Positions 47,101-61,299 of a stretch of 64,000 nucleotides of DNA are shown piece by piece; position 1 is the first letter of the stretch, and each line of letters opens with the position of its first letter. The notes under the pieces are model-generated. The model saw only the letters and a list, made by a program, of their open reading frames with translations, made no database searches and had not been told where the DNA came from. The position numbers and the translations under genes are program-made. This stretch comes from Hevea brasiliensis (Eukaryota > Streptophyta > Magnoliopsida > Malpighiales > Euphorbiaceae), in assembly GCF_030052815.1 (NCBI RefSeq), contig NC_079510.1, positions 870,288 through 934,287 on the forward strand, written 5' to 3'.

Positions 47101-48660
47101 AGCTAATTAGAGAGGGGTTATAGCTAGAGTTAGCTTAGATGAAGGTGACACTCGTGTACTTAAAACAAGTGGCAGAGAAGCAGCACAAAGACCCTAAGAT
47201 GGTAAAGATAGCTGAAGTAGTGCAGAACAGTAAGAACCCTGAGTTTTGATTCGATGGGAAAGGAGTGTTAAGATATGGCAGCAGGTTATGTGTTCTAGAT
47301 GACATCGAGCTTAAGGAAGACATTATGAGAGAAGTTTATAATGCTAGATATAGCATTCAACCCAAAGCCACCAAAATGTATCAAGATCTAAAGAACGTGT
47401 ATTGATGGCCATCCATAAAGAAAGAGATTCCATAGTTTGTGTCTGCTTATGAAGTCTGTCAGAGAGTGAAGCTGGAACATCAAAAGTCAACAAGAATGTT
47501 TAACCCATTACCCATTCCAGAATGGAAATGGGAAAAATGTAGCAATGGACTTTGTTGTAGGGTTACCAGTAGCCTCCAATAGACATGTCTCAATATTAGT
47601 TATAGTAGACAGGTTGACCAAGACTGCTCACTTCATTCCTGTAAGAGCTAACTAATCTATGGATAAGTTAGTTTAGGTGTACATGGCAGAGACAGTAAGG
47701 TTATATGGAGCTCCAGTGACAATAATTTCTAACACAGGACCACAGTTCATATCAAGATTTTAGAGTTGCCTTTAGAATGAGTAAGGCATCAGGTTGGACT
47801 TTAGCATAGTTTTCCATCCTCAGACAGATGGATAGTCAGAAAGGACAATACAGATCTTGGAGGATATATTGAGAATGTGTGTAATTGACTTTAGGGAGTC
47901 ATGGAAAAAATACTTCTTCTAGTTGAGTTCGCATATAATAATAAGCTATCACTTTAGCATTGGAATGGCACCATATGAAGCTTTATATGGGAGGAAGGGT
48001 AGGTCTCTTATGTGTTGGGAAGAAGTGGGTGAAAGAGCCTTAGTAGGAACAGAGTTGGTGAAAATCACCAATCAAGCCATGCCTCTAATTAGCGTAAGAT
48101 TAAAGACAATAACTAGTAGACAGTTAAGCTATGCTTATCTCTATAAAAGAGAAGTGGTTTTCTACGAGGGGGATATAGTGCTTCTAAAGGTATCTCCGAT
48201 GAAGGGTGTCATCTGATTTGGGAGCAGAGGCAAACTAGCTCCGAGGTATATTAGACCATATGAAGTCCTATAAAGGGTAAAAAAATGTATGTTATAAGCT
48301 AACTTTGCCACCAAAAATGGAGAGGATCCATCCGGTGTTTCACATTTCTATGTTAAGGAAGTATGTGTCAGATCCAAACAAGGTTATAAGTGAAAAAGGA
48401 CAAGAAAATTTTGGAAAATCTTTCTTATGTTAAAAAACCTACCCAAATTATGGATACGCAAATAAGGAGGCTGAGAAACAAGGAGATACCAATGGTTAAA
48501 GTTTTATGGAATTACCATAACATGGAAGAATGCATGTGGGAGACTCGTGATTCCATGTTATATTAATATCCTCACATGTTCTAAGTATGTTTTGTTATGT
48601 TTGTCTATGTTGTGCTATATGTGTTCATGTTTGTTTTAACATTTGAGGATAAATGTTCCT
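47101..48660 (+). pseudogene. TE9 integrase and chromodomain (broken)
   Basis: Zinc-domain remains at about 47325-47470 (IMREVYNARYSIQPKATKM, YEVCQRVK), with the first Cys altered. The core has MDFVVGLPVAS (about 47547); the second catalytic position reads IISNTGPQF, Asp replaced by Asn, and the third Glu is kept in SERTIQILEDIL at about 47840, with no intron-like insertion. An open C-terminal stretch is at 47923-48216 (GMAPYEALYGRKGRS, LKVSPMKG). The chromodomain end (RRLRNKEIPMVKVLWNYHN, CMWETRDSM) is at about 48455-48560. Many stops and frameshifts. Confidence 0.87.
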
Positions 48661-48674
48661 AAAGGGGGGAGAAT
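48661..48674 (+). other. TE9 polypurine tract
   Basis: AAAGGGGGGAGAAT, three bases before the LTR start TGTAACGCC. Confidence 0.85.
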
Positions 48675-49442
48675 GTATGTAACGCCTTCACTTTATATAG
48701 TCCGTACATTCTACTGTTTTAGTGATTAATACCTGTCTGGATAGCCAGAATGTCTGAAACTATATTTAAACTAAAGTAAGGAGTCATAAATAACCCAAAT
48801 AATGATAAAAAAAAATTAAAGAAAAATTTAAGAAATGAAATGCAATAAGGTTAAATGTGCCGGGGCCACAGCGATGGGTAACCCTAACGGGAAGTGGCTG
48901 TGAAGACAGTTAGCAACTCTAGACCCATGGAAAACCCTATGAAATAATTTTTGGGACTCAAGTGAAGGATTCTTGAGGCTTAGATGACAAAAGAATGTCA
49001 AGAAAATGCTGAAAAATTTTATAAATTGGTACAGATAATTTTAGCTCGGTAAGCAAAAAGAAGGGCATTTTGGTCCTTTCACCTTCAGAGATAATTTTTG
49101 ACCAACTTGTCCATTTTAGTAAGTGAGATTCATGTCTTAAAGTATGAATAAATATTGCTAAAAATTTAATTAAAAATGAGTACAAGAAAAAGAAAGAAGA
49201 AAGAAAGATAAACTGAAAACTCGGTAAGAACAAAATTTGGTTAATGAAATTTAAAGGTCCCACATTGACCAAAAATGAAATTTGTTAAGTTAACAAAGCT
49301 AAATTAGTTTAATTAATTGAAATTATAAAAATTAAATATAATTATTTAATTAGTCAAACCAAAATGATTAGGAATTTCAATTTAATTACAAAAGTGCCAT
49401 CTAACAATATTTACAAGTTTGCCATTATAATTATTAAATAAT

Positions 49443-49450
49443 TATAAATA
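49443..49450 (+). promoter_or_regulatory. TE9 LTR TATA box (putative)
   Basis: TATAAATA about 765 bp into the LTR, upstream of a CT-rich leader at 49500-49550. Same relative position as in TE1. Confidence 0.45.
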
Positions 49451-51197
49451 AATTTAAGAGATTAAAAAGACAAAAAAAAAGTGGTCCATTCTAGCACTTT
49501 CATCCGGCACTTCTCTTTTCCTTCTCTCTTTCTCTCATTTCTTCCATTGAAGCTTAGGAATAAACTCCCAAACACCCAAAGTTTCAATAGATTTCATAGG
49601 GAATTGCAAGAAAAGGTTGTGTTAAGCCTTGGATTGAAGAAACCAAGCAAGAAAGGAAAGGAATTTGGGAGATTTTGTGAAGATAAAATTCTGCTAGAAA
49701 GGGGAACAAGAAGGGATTTAAGTTTTGATTGATAGAAAAGGTGATTAGAGGCTAAGGGAAGCAAGAAACTAAGGTCAGTGCTATCAAATCTCTTGGATTT
49801 TGAAGTTGTACCAAATTGATTTAGGGTTTGCTAAATTTGGGAATTTTAATTTTTATGCTCTAAATGATGTAATTATGCCTAAATTAAGTTAATTTAACAC
49901 CCAATGGTTGATATGAATTGATGAGATGACCAAACTATTAAGTGGGTTATGTTGTGTGTTGAGGCAAAATCTGGACCCTTGAGTCCAGTAGGTTTGGATG
50001 GCCATAAGTAGAGCTAGACAAGTCCAATTGGTGTGAGACCAATTGGAGGTGAAACTTAGGACATAATGCTATATTTTTAATGAAGAGACCCTGCCTAGAA
50101 AACCAACCTAAAGTGACTTAAAAATTGCCTAAATCCGAGTAACCAAAATCTGGACCTAGAAAATGATCAAATGAATAGTGTTTGTTCAAATGGCCATAAC
50201 TTTGTGTAGAGAGGTCCATATGACCTGATTCTTGAACCCATAGAAAGCTTAGACATAGTAGAACAACTTTTATGAAGAATAGAAACCCAAATTCTGACCA
50301 TAACCTATTCAAATTGCTAATCAAAGTTAGCTCACCAAAACTGCCAGAACCAAATTTACCCAGAAAATCTGGACATTGATTATCCGGCCAATTATGGTAA
50401 AAATGCCATAACTTGAGCTATAAAACTCCAAATAGAGTGATTCAAAAAGGAAATTAAAGAAGACACATTAAGGAACAACTTTGATTGTAGAAAGTTTAGC
50501 CAAATTCTCACTGTAGATTGGTCCAATGGAACAGTAAACCTAAGTGACCAAATTCGAAAATTTGAAATAACTTCCAATGAGTTTTGAATTGAAATTGGCA
50601 ACCAATGCCAACATATGTAAAACCCAAAATGTGGTATTTTAGTGCAATTAGACTTGCCTACCTATTAATTATGAAAAAGTCAATATTTTTGCATGAATAG
50701 TAAGGTGAATAGTAACCACCAAACCTTAAATGCAAAGAAGTAAGCAATTAACTTTGTAATATGCCCTAGTATGCCTAATATGATTGGTTTGGATAGGTTG
50801 GCATGCCAATAGGGTTTCGATAGCAGTACTGCATATGGCTTCATGCCATTCTATAATTTATGGCATTTCGTTCCATTTTGTGATATTATGGCCTATGGCC
50901 ATTTTGCTATGCTTGACACACTTGGCCTTGTGCCCGATGGTTATTATGGCTTATTAGCCGTTCTGTTGCACACCGGGTATACACTTGTGGCCGATGGTGT
51001 GATGGCCCGAGGTACTTGGTATCCAGTGCCAATTTACCTATTTATCCAGCCCAGTCAATTTGTATAGGTCACTTGGACATTGAAATGAGAGGTTGAAAAG
51101 TAAATCAAAATGAAATCAAAGAAAGGATCAACAAATCAATGTAATCCAAATATTTATTACAAAAAATATATATATATTGAAATAAGGTAATGAAATG

Positions 51198-51301
<104 letters not shown>

Positions 51302-51523
51302 GGTAAAGAAAATAAAAGAAAGATCCCAAAAGAATAAAGGTTCACAAAGATCAGTAAAATATAAGATGAGGTTCAAGATCACTAGAAACAATTGATATCA
51401 TAAATCTTAATTAGCCTTAAATAAATCCATAATTTATTAATTATTCATTTTTCTCATAAGTACTATAACCATGAAATTATTATTTTTACTTGTATATTAT
51501 ATTTTCATTGTATTAGTATACCA

Positions 51524-51541
51524 CTAAGCAGTAATGCTTAG
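51524..51541 (+). other. LTR hairpin, TE9 copy
   Basis: CTAAGCA-GTAA-TGCTTAG, 7-bp perfect stem, before CGCG. Confidence 0.65.
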
Positions 51542-52105
51542 CGCGCTAGATTTTGTTCCACGTGTAGGTTTTGGAGATAAAGATAAGGCCCAATAGACAC
51601 TCGACTGGGATTGTTTTGATCAGATCTGCATCAGTGTCAGATAGTATCACCTCCTCAGCAGTGCATTTTGGTAGAGTCCACCAGCTTGTATTTTATTTTT
51701 AGTCTGTGTAATTAAATTTTGGACATGTACTGTATATTATCAAAATTAGTATATGTACAATATTGTAATTTAATGAAGTTTGTAATTTTATATATAAATT
51801 GCGTATGAATGGAAATGTGATAGAAATTCCATATGGATTTTTGTGAGTGAAATTTATTGATGGTCTGAATGAGAAAATGAGTTTGGAAATATATATAGTA
51901 ATAATTGTTTCACACAGGTGGGAAAACATCAAATATTAATAAATTTAGGAAAAACTCCATCAGTTTCTCTGATTTATAAATTGACTCCAAATTAAAAGAA
52001 TTGAATATGATTATTAGGAATGTAATAAGATCAGTTAAGGTGCTCCGGTACCGAGGGTGACATGTCTTGCTCGGCTATACTGTAGACAAGTAAGGAGTGT
52101 CACAA

Positions 52106-54624
52106 TGTAACACACACTATTTTCTAGTATCGAAATTTCTATCATTGATGGAATATTCTAGTGGAATTCAAGATTTCATAGATAAGGGAATGGTGGTGGA
52201 AAGTGTAATTATATGTGCATGCGTGTGTGTTTGTGTTTGTGTGTGTGTGAGGTGTTAAAATGAATCTAAGAGTGAAAATATTTTAAAGGTTTTGTTCAAG
52301 AAAAGTTTTTAAGTGCTACTTTAGGCAAAATGAACTTTAGCAGCTGAAGCATGAACTTTCGGCAGTTGAAATCCCTTTTACTGTTCAAATATATTTTTGG
52401 ATAAAATGGACTTTGATAGCCAGAAGCATGACCTTCGATAGCTGAAAGTCCCTCGATAGTGAGGGTATAAAAAGGCTAACTGCTTGTCATTCTATCAAAA
52501 AGAATCTTAAACTCTCATTTCTCTCTCTTACTAAATTATTGTGACAAGTAAAACGTTTTTTGAGGAGAATTGCTTAGCCATTTCATGTTTTGAAGCTTTA
52601 TTCTTCTCCTGGGAAGCTTGGTGAGAGTGGACTAAAGCTAGGATTACCAACTCACTTTCTTCTCAAATTCAAGGGAAAGAGATAAACTCTCTTTTCTCTT
52701 GATCTTTTAAAAGGATCTAAGTGTGTTTTTATATGTTAGGATGGTTAGGTTTTCTTTACATGTGGGGTTGAGAAGTTGAATTTCAATAAGGTTAAGGATG
52801 AGGTTTGCATGTTGAGTCTTAATGCAGGTTTGCTTAGAGGGTATGTTTTTCATGTTGGGTTTTGATATGTTGATAATAAATAAGGTTTTGTTCTTGATTT
52901 TTATCAAGTTTAGGTTTTTATAGGCTTTAAATGGTTAGTTTCCTTAGTTGAACCTAAGGATTTATTGTTTATGTGATATTGAGGTTTGATTGAACCTTGA
53001 ATTCAAGTTCATGTTGAATGCATGTGAGTTTTGACTTTGTTTCAAGTTGTTTTAGGCCTAAAATATGTGCTAGGATGTTTGGATCGTGTTTTGGAAGCTT
53101 AGATGGTGTTTTGGTGTTGTGGGAAGTGAAATTCTATAGGTTTTTAACTTGGAAATTCTGAAAATTCTCAGGTTTGGCTACCGAAAGCCATTAACTAAAG
53201 CATATAGTTTCTCGAAAAAAACATAGAAAATTTCTAGGTTTGACAGCCACAGTCGCTACTGGACTAAAAGGAAAAATTAAGGCTCAAGACTTTAGCAGCC
53301 GAAGTCTAAGACTTTGGTAGCAGCAGTAACTATTGCTCGAAATGGTAGCCAAGGTTCAAGGTTTCGACAACCAATGTCTAAGACTTCAGTAGGTGAACTT
53401 GGTTCTGCCATCCTTATTTCTCCTTTAGTTCTAAGACTCTAAAATATGGTTTTACCATCCATAAGGACCTAGAATTGTTTGTTTATTGTATGTATAGAGT
53501 TTTAGACCTTTGAATAACTCCTTAGGTTTCGATGTTATAGGATTAGACTTGAGGGATTTGGGAAGCTAAGGATCCAAAGCTAGCTACCGTTCAAGTAAGT
53601 TGTCGATAGGCTATAAGAGGTGAGTAACACTAACCTTAATGAATGCAATTTATTTAAACTGAACTCATGATCATCCACATGCATCATTTCTTTGTTTATT
53701 AGGGTGTATGTATCTAGAACACAAATATGTTGCATTTTTACATAATTATTATTGGCGCTTAATGGACCTTGGATGACCCACTGGCCTCTCCCATGTTATT
53801 TATATGTGATGTTTATGATGTGATCATACATGATCTGTCATGGTAAGACCAGGTAAGGCCTAATAAGCCCCTGGCACACTATTTTTAAGCTAAAGCCTTG
53901 AGGAGCCTTTGTTTGAGCAGGGCACATTAGATATGTTGCTTATTTAAGCAGAAGTCCTGGAGAGCCTCTATATGAGCTGGGCACATTAGATCTAGGAGAC
54001 CATTGGTGACAAGTCCATCTTTTGTTAAATGTTTTATGATGTGCAAATTCATATGTTTGATGCTTTGCACATGTATGAGATGAATGATATAATAAATGTA
54101 TATTGGTTAGTTTACTCACTGAGCTTGTGTAAGCTTATCCTTTTCCCTCAACCCCTAGATGCAAGAATATAGGATTATAAGAGCTCTTGGAGAGTGAGCG
54201 GCAGGAGTAGCTGTAGAATTCTTTTTATATATGTCATATGTTTAGATGAACATGTAAACTATAAATGGATAGTTACTATACTGGTATTTAGGATTCTTGG
54301 CAAATGTTTTATTTTAAGTGGGAGTGATGTAATGATGGATGCATGAAATCTATGCTAACTCTTCATTGAGTATATATGTTGAACCAATTACACTTTAATA
54401 ATTTTCTATGTATGTAAAGGTTCATATTTTGAACCAAATTTATGTTAAGAATGTTTAAGTATGAATAAAAAGACAAAAGTGTAATGGCTTTAGAGTATAC
54501 TTAGATTGTGAGTTTATAGGGATATGTTTATGTTTAATAGGTTTTAGGCTTGCTATAGGTTTTGGTAGCCTTAAGCTAACTCGATCCCTAGTGCCAGTAA
54601 CAACCCCTGATTTGGGTCATTACA
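52106..54624 (+). repeat. TE10: LTR of a different family
   Basis: TGTAACACAC to GGGTCATTACA, 2,519 bp, unlike the other LTRs. It has a good TATA box, then a leader giving a CT-rich stretch. It carries many short copies of an AGCAGCCGAAGT/TCGGCAGTTGAAA-type motif at 52330-52460 and 53160-53400. No flanking duplication: CACAA on the left, TGTAG on the right, and it abuts the TE9 LTR by one base. It may be a solo LTR whose flank was rearranged. A GT-rich stretch lies at 52215-52250. Confidence 0.7.
52466..52475 (+). promoter_or_regulatory. TE10 LTR TATA box
   Basis: TATAAAAAGG about 360 bp into the LTR, in a good plant core-promoter context. Confidence 0.65.
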
Positions 54625-55642
54625 TGTAGCACCAACAGCTCCTCAGGTGATTATGGAAGCAGTAAAGGATGTTATTGAGGAGCTTTATAGGCCTAGCCTG
54701 AGGCAGATTAGTTGCCTAGAATTCCATAAACCTTACCGAGATGCCATTGATAAGGAGAATCCACGTCCAAGGGGTTATCATATTCCTAACTTCATTGTAT
54801 TTTCAGGTGAAGATGTGTAGTCTATCTTGGAGCACATAGCATGTTTCACTATTCAATGTGATGAATTGGCAAATTATGATAACTTTGCTAGTTTCAAAAT
54901 GAAACTTTTTCCCAATTCTCTTATTAATGTTACTTTCACTTGATACTCTACCCTACTAGGGAATTCTATTTATTATTAGCACAAGATGGAGAGGCAGTTC
55001 CACACTTAGTTTTCAAAGCCGAACCTAATGTGTGTGCAATAGAACTATCAAGGATGACATAAAAAAGTGGAGAATCAACAAATGCTCTCACTACCAGGTT
55101 TAAAAAGATGAGAAACAGATGCAAGTTTTTTTACCTGAAGTAGAATATGTTAAGATGGCACAACATGGACTTAACATCAAGCTAAGGAAGAAGTTCCAAA
55201 GGATGGAATTTAGAGACTTCTATGAACTCACTGCCAAAGTGGCTGAGTATGAAGAGCTACTCATGGAAGAGTCAAACAGAAAGAAAACTGCTATGGGACT
55301 TACTTCTAGGAGGTAAACAAGCATGAATTAGCTGAGGTTGATATGGTTACTACTAGTTTCCTTGTTTTCCTTGCCTTAGGTACCCCAAATAAATTGGTTC
55401 TCCATAAAAAAACTCAATCTCAATCATCTTCAAATATGACTCCCTTGTACACCTTCTACATAAGCAATACAGAAGAGATATTTGATTTCCTATTGAGGGA
55501 GAAATTCATCACTTTTTCTATTGACCACAAGCTCCCAACTAAAGAAGAGATAAAAGGGAGAGATTACTACGAGTATTATATTACTTAGGACCATAGCACT
55601 AATAACTATTGGGCTTTTAGGAGCGTAATACAAGATTGTATT
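54625..55642 (+). pseudogene. TE11 gag, Tat-like, first part (broken)
   Basis: Readable pieces in order: APTAPQVIMEAVKDVIEELY, HKPYRDAIDKENPRPRGY, FIVFSGEDV (stop), LEHIACFTIQCDE, FASFKMKLFPNSL, then VEYVKMAQHGLNIKLRKKF and FRDFYELTAKVAEYEELL in an open stretch at 55119-55316, and a nucleocapsid-side segment IFDFLLREKFITF and DYYEYYIT at 55343-55588. This is the gag layout of Tat-type gypsy elements (the same group as TE4). The N-terminus is missing at the TE10 junction and stops are frequent. Confidence 0.75.
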
Positions 55643-58600
55643 TGACACACTCTGTCTCTCTGTAAGGTATGACATGATCCCGTAGTATACCTAATAAATT
55701 ACCGAACTTTGCCTATCGATAATCTATTAAATATACTACAAGAGATTTTGTCAAAATAAATGTATTTTTAAATTTAGCGTGGTGATAAAAATTTATCTTG
55801 AGTGTCTTCAACTCAATGATGTATCATAAAACTTATTTAGTAATAATTAGGTATTTTTAAAATTTTACAGAAAATTCATGTGGTTACGGTTAAAACTGGG
55901 TAAAAATAGTTCTTCAATTTACTTGAAAAAGAAATTTCATACAGAAATATTCCAGTCCAAATTTCAACATTTCACAATTCATTTCAAGCCATAAACTCAA
56001 TTTATTCTCAATAGAATCCATCATAAAGAAATTAATTGATTATTTACAAAATTTAGAAAGAAATTTGAATACTACATTCATTAGGGTAATAAAATTAATA
56101 TTACAAAAATTTTACAGATAATAAAATCTTAAATTAATATAACAATAATTTGCATTTGATTACATACCAAAATAATATTACAAGAGTTTTGTACAATTGC
56201 TCGAACGTACTTACATACACATAATTACATATTTACATCAAAATCTAATGTCTAGAGGTATACCTACAATATACCCAAAATTAATCCCAGCCTATCTTCA
56301 AGGCATAGCTTCAAGTGATCTCACTCAGCTGCTCTATCATTCCTTTCACCTTCGACAGCATACAAAGCTATCACTGAGCGGTGAACTCAATGGTGCACAA
56401 TTATAATTTAAAATGTAATACATTATACATTGACAAAATCATAACAAAGAATTTGGAAAATTTTAATTTCATCATAATTCATAAAATCAAAATCAATACT
56501 TCCAATAATGTAAATTATTTTTTTAAATGACATTGATCAATAATTACAATTTACCAAATCATAAATGGACATTTGAAATATTCCCATCAATTTATGGACT
56601 AGATATTAAATTTCACTAAATAGGGAAAAGTATAAAAATATAAACCAACTAAAATAAATAATCTCTTTTAAATCATTTGTGCATAAGATATTACTTAAAA
56701 AGCACGATTGTTCACTTTCAAATCCATTCTTATTCTCACTAACTTAATGCAAGACTAATCCATAAGGGCCATTTTCAAAGTTATTCTCACTCCCTATGGT
56801 AGGAGAGATTGAATCGTGCACATTCCATCCATTACACTATAATAAATTAAATTCCGAAAAGGCCATCTTCAACTTAGATCTAATCTCTTATATGAGGAAG
56901 ATCAAATCATCAATGTACACGTACCATGGTATTCAAAACAAAGCTAACACCAGTGTCTTCTAAATAAATGAGGGATGGGTAATAACCATGTCAAGCATTA
57001 GTTGTGAGATATATAATAACATCATAAAATTCATTACCCTTTTTTTGTGTGAGCATATAATCACAATACAAATCATTTCCATGCCAATATCAGTAATCAA
57101 TATTTTCTATGCAAATCACAATTCAACTTATAATTTCCCTTTTCCATGCAAACCCCATTTCAATCACATTTTCCTAAACCAAATTCATTCGTACCATAAC
57201 AATTGTCAATAATCATTGAAATAAATCATAACTTGATAAACATAAATCATGCAGCAATAAAATCATTTAATCATTCAAAATATGTAAAACATTTATAAAT
57301 TAAAGACTAGTTGTGCACAAACCTCTTTGGTTGTCTTGATCTAATCCAATTTTTCTTTCTTCCTTGGGTGGCTCATTTTCAACTGAAACACATAATTTTA
57401 AAGTGTTTCAATACCCATTCAAACTATTTCTAGGAATTAATCCAATAATAATTTCATTTTTGCATACTAAATTTACCTATTAGGTCTCATAAGTTGAATT
57501 CTTGTATTTATGGTTATGGGGTTACTATTCATTTGACTAGTTATGTAAAATATTGACTTTTCATACATACTAAATATACCATTTCTAAACTCATGGTCAT
57601 ACCACATTTTGGGTCACAATTTTGTTGGCATTGATTGCCAATTGCAATTTAAGGCTTCCTAAGAGAATTTCCAAAATTTCAGATTTGGTCACCTATGTTT
57701 AATATTCCATTAGACTAATCTACATCAGATCTGGCTAAACTTCCTTCGTCAAAGTTGTTCCTTAATGTGTCTACTTTAATTCCCCTTTTGAATCACTCCA
57801 TTTAGAGTTTTGTAGCTCAAGTTACGCCATTTTTACTATGGCTGGTCGCATTGGTCATTGTCCAGAATTCTGGGCAAATTCTTGGTTTTGGAAGTTTTGA
57901 TAGGTCAACTTTGGTTAACAATTTGAATGTGTTATGGTAAGAATTTAGGTTTGTATTCTTCATGAATGTTGTTCTAATATATCTAAGCTTTCCGATGGTT
58001 CAAAAATCAGGTCATTTGGAGTTTTCTACGCCAAGTTATAACCATTTGAACATGTACTATTCATTTGATCAATTATGTCCAGTGGCAGGGTACCTAATTC
58101 GGATTCAACCTAATTTTAGACCAACTTGGAGTCAATTTTAGGGTAAGGTTTCTATATGAAAATTGTGGTTTTGGGTCTTAATTTTCATCTCCAATTAGCC
58201 TCACACAAATTAGAGTCATACATTTCAACTTATAACCACCTAAGTGGACAGGACTTTGGCTGTCTAGAATCCAGCAACTTTACCATCATTACTTCTCCCA
58301 ATTTCATTCATCAATTCATGTTAATTCTCAAGTCAAAATTCACCAAATGACCACAATTAGGCATAATAACCCCAATTAGTCAACATTTCACCCAAAATCC
58401 TAATTTCCATAAACCCTAAATTTTCCCATCTTCCAAACTCATACAATTCCATGCAAACTTACTACCCCATATATATATAACATCATTTAACTAAGAATTC
58501 ATGTCCACTTCATTTAAAACACATAAAAATCCTAATCCCCTTTGGCTGGCCGAATCTCCCTCTTCAAGATTCATGCATGTTTTCATGATTTTCCATATCA

Positions 58601-59543
58601 ATTTCCCCTAATTGAACTTAAATTCAAGGATTAAATATGTAGAATGGCTTAAAATGCACTTACCTCTTTCAAGTTCCCTTCCAATCTTCAAATCTTTCAC
58701 TCTCCCTTTAAATTCTTCTTCTCAATCTCTTTATCAAAGCTAAATAATAAGGTTTTACTTTGGTATCTAGGTGATTTATAGAGAGAAACTCAAAAACTTC
58801 AAGCTTTTCAATATTAACAATGGTGGAAGAAAGATGAGAGAGAGAGAGGAGAGAGAGGTGGACGGCAAGTCATGAAGAAGATGAGTGAATTAATTTTTTT
58901 TTCCTTTTAATTGGTCCTTTTATGTAAGCATTATCCCATAATTTCCATAATTTAAAATTATAAATTATTATTACTTCATGCTTACCTAATGATGATGTCA
59001 TAATTTTCATTTTATTTTATTTTATTTTCTTTTTCCTTTCCTTCACACACCTCTTCATGTTTTTAATTATTTTTTACAATTTAAATTTCCTACATTTTAA
59101 TGGACATTTAGACCAAGAGTCACCTCTAAGGGTGAATTGACCATTTTGCCCCTTGTCGGTCTGATCTGTTTTTCCAACAGCACTAGGTTGCTGATTCAAT
59201 TATTTGAGCCTATTCTCAATTCTTTTCTGTGCTTTTCACATTACCACTAGCTTCGCAATTATCCCTAGGCCCAAGGTGCCATAAGGTCCCACACGAAATC
59301 AGGGTAATGACTGAGCTAGCAGTCACTTCCCGATTCAGTCACCCATCGCTGTGGCCTCTACTCATTTAACCCATCATGCTTTATTTTCCTTATTTTCATT
59401 TCATCTTCATATAATTGCTATTAATTTTTGTTCATGACTTTTCTAGATGACTTAATATGGTTCTGAACATCTTGATTGTCCAGACCGACACTAGTCACCA
59501 AAACAGTAGATTGTATGGAACTGCCTACTTTGAGGGTGTTACA
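55643..59543 (-). mobile_element. TE12: solo LTR in TE11
   Basis: 3,901 bp on the minus strand, plus-strand ends TGACACACTCTG and GAGGGTGTTACA. Flanks GTATT (55638-55642) and GTATC (59544-59548) are a 5-bp duplication with one C-to-T change; the TE11 gag frame continues across it. Related to TE8 over most of its length (ACCTAATAAATTA, TATTAAATATACTACAAGAGATT). Inverted leader repeats lie at about 57480-58260 and a putative TATA at 58775-58780. Confidence 0.85.
56374..56390 (-). other. LTR hairpin, TE12 copy
   Basis: Minus strand TTGAG-TTCACCG-CTCAG; the outer pair is lost by one change compared with TE8. Confidence 0.45.
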
Positions 59544-59696
59544 GTATCAATAAGGAAGTTCTTAAGTTCCTAGAAAAGAAGTAAAAGATACTGCTATATG
59601 AGGATCCTTTCTTTCCTAGGGTCTTTTTTAACACAGCTAGCATATATCTCAAAGGAGTTATCAAAGAACTCATGAAGATACAGGTTCAAGCATAAC
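59544..59696 (+). pseudogene. TE11 gag, second part
   Basis: It continues INKEVLKFLEKK and DPFFPRVFFNTASI, the end of the Tat-like gag region broken by TE12, and is itself cut at 59697 by TE13. Confidence 0.7.
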
Positions 59697-61299
59697 TGTT
59701 TGCTTAGTTTTACAACCCCGCAAGTGCACAGATCCCTAACAAGTAATAAAGTGATAAGTAGAGTATCGTTCCCACAAGGACCTTTGTTTAGCAAGTACCA
59801 ATATACATAGCTATTTTGACTGTCTAGGCTATCGAATATTTAGGGAGTGAAGTTTGTTAACTTTAAACACTAGAATAGTAAACTTAAAATGAAGTAATCT
59901 ATTTTTGGAACAATTCTGGAGTTAAGATTTCACACTTGAATCTTATTAGGGATGTTATCTCATTTATTTACTTAATTGAGGATCGTTTTCCTTGATGGAA
60001 ATTAGCCCTAAGTTATCCTAAATCCTCTCTCAAGGCATCTAAAGTGTATTTTAATTAACTCAAACCTTACTTTCGTGGTGATCAAACTAATTAAAATCCT
60101 ATAAGACCTTTGACCAATTTTTAGGTTCCACAAAGGTATCAGCCTACGTCTAGGTCAGAATTCCTAGGTTCAAGATCTTGATTTTCTAATGTTAATCTTC
60201 ATCTTTCAGTCCTTCAATCAACATCTACAATCATGTCTAAGTGGGTACCATCACATAGCATGCATTAGGATCACAAGAAATTAAATTAAGAAATGAATCT
60301 CAAATCCAGTAGATAAAACTTAATGTTCATCCATAATAATAATTACAACCATTACTCTCCTAAATCCAAAATAAGGAAACTACTCACTCATGGTGAGTTT
60401 AACAAACATCATGATAAAAGGTAAAGACAATAAAAAGAAAATCATGTAAAGAAATAAAGCAATAGAAATTTATCTAGGGAGATGAAGCGAAGGAACCGAA
60501 GATAGTTTGCAGCTTTGATCTTGTGGAGCTTCAGCAAGAAAACTTCTTTTGGTATTGATGTAGAGCCCGACAACAGCAGCCTTTAGCAGCACTCCCTGCG
60601 ACTGCCCCTTCTTCTGATGTTTTCTTCTCTATTTATATTGGTTGCTCTAGGGTTAGGTCACTTTGAGTCCAAAGGGCTTTAGGAGTCTCATTTTTATTCG
60701 AAAACAGGAGGGGAATTCGAGTTATAAAACTGGCTACAGCATAGTACACAGCCCGTGTGTCACTAGACAGGTCCCGTAATGTAAGCCTGTGTAACTTGCT
60801 GGAGGAGAATCACGTAATCTTGTTTTGGCACAGAAAGTTACACGGGTCTGTGCCAACTACACAGGCCTGATTACACAAGCCGTGTACTGTTGTTCTCATA
60901 AGGTTCATCAAGCTTGCACTCAGCAGAGACTTACACGGGTCCCTGCATATTACACGGGTTTACTTACACGACCCGTGTACTTGTGTTTCTCATCGATTTT
61001 CTTAGCTTTCTTCTGGCAGAGAGTTACACGGGTCTGAGGCTTGGTTTACATGACCCGTGTACTTTGTATCAGCAGCAATTCTCTGTCTCTTAACTTCTCC
61101 AAGCTTTCCTTTGTACTCCTATACTTCTAGGGCTTTACCCAATCACCTGAAATGATACAGAAAACATGGAATTAAGGGCTTTACAATAGAAATTACAAAA
61201 ACTAATGAAATCAACTATTATGCATGAAAATACTTGCCTAAATGCTATGAAATAGTATGCAAATATGCTTAAAAACATCTATACAATTCAAGCGTATCA
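59697..61299 (-). repeat. TE13 3' LTR
   Basis: 1,603 bp; minus-strand start TGATACGCTTG and end GCAAACA, matching the TE2 LTR closely. It contains the densest set of TTACACGGG and CCCGTGTA motifs of any LTR here, at 60740-61070. Confidence 0.9.
60629..60637 (-). promoter_or_regulatory. TE13 LTR TATA box
   Basis: TATAAATAG on the minus strand, same position and sequence as in the TE2 3' LTR. Confidence 0.7.

Noticed and set aside
52106..55642. TE10 plus TE11 as one element with 5' LTR and gag
   Set aside because: No PBS follows the LTR, and the gag-like sequence starts immediately and without its N-terminus, so two separate remnants are more likely.
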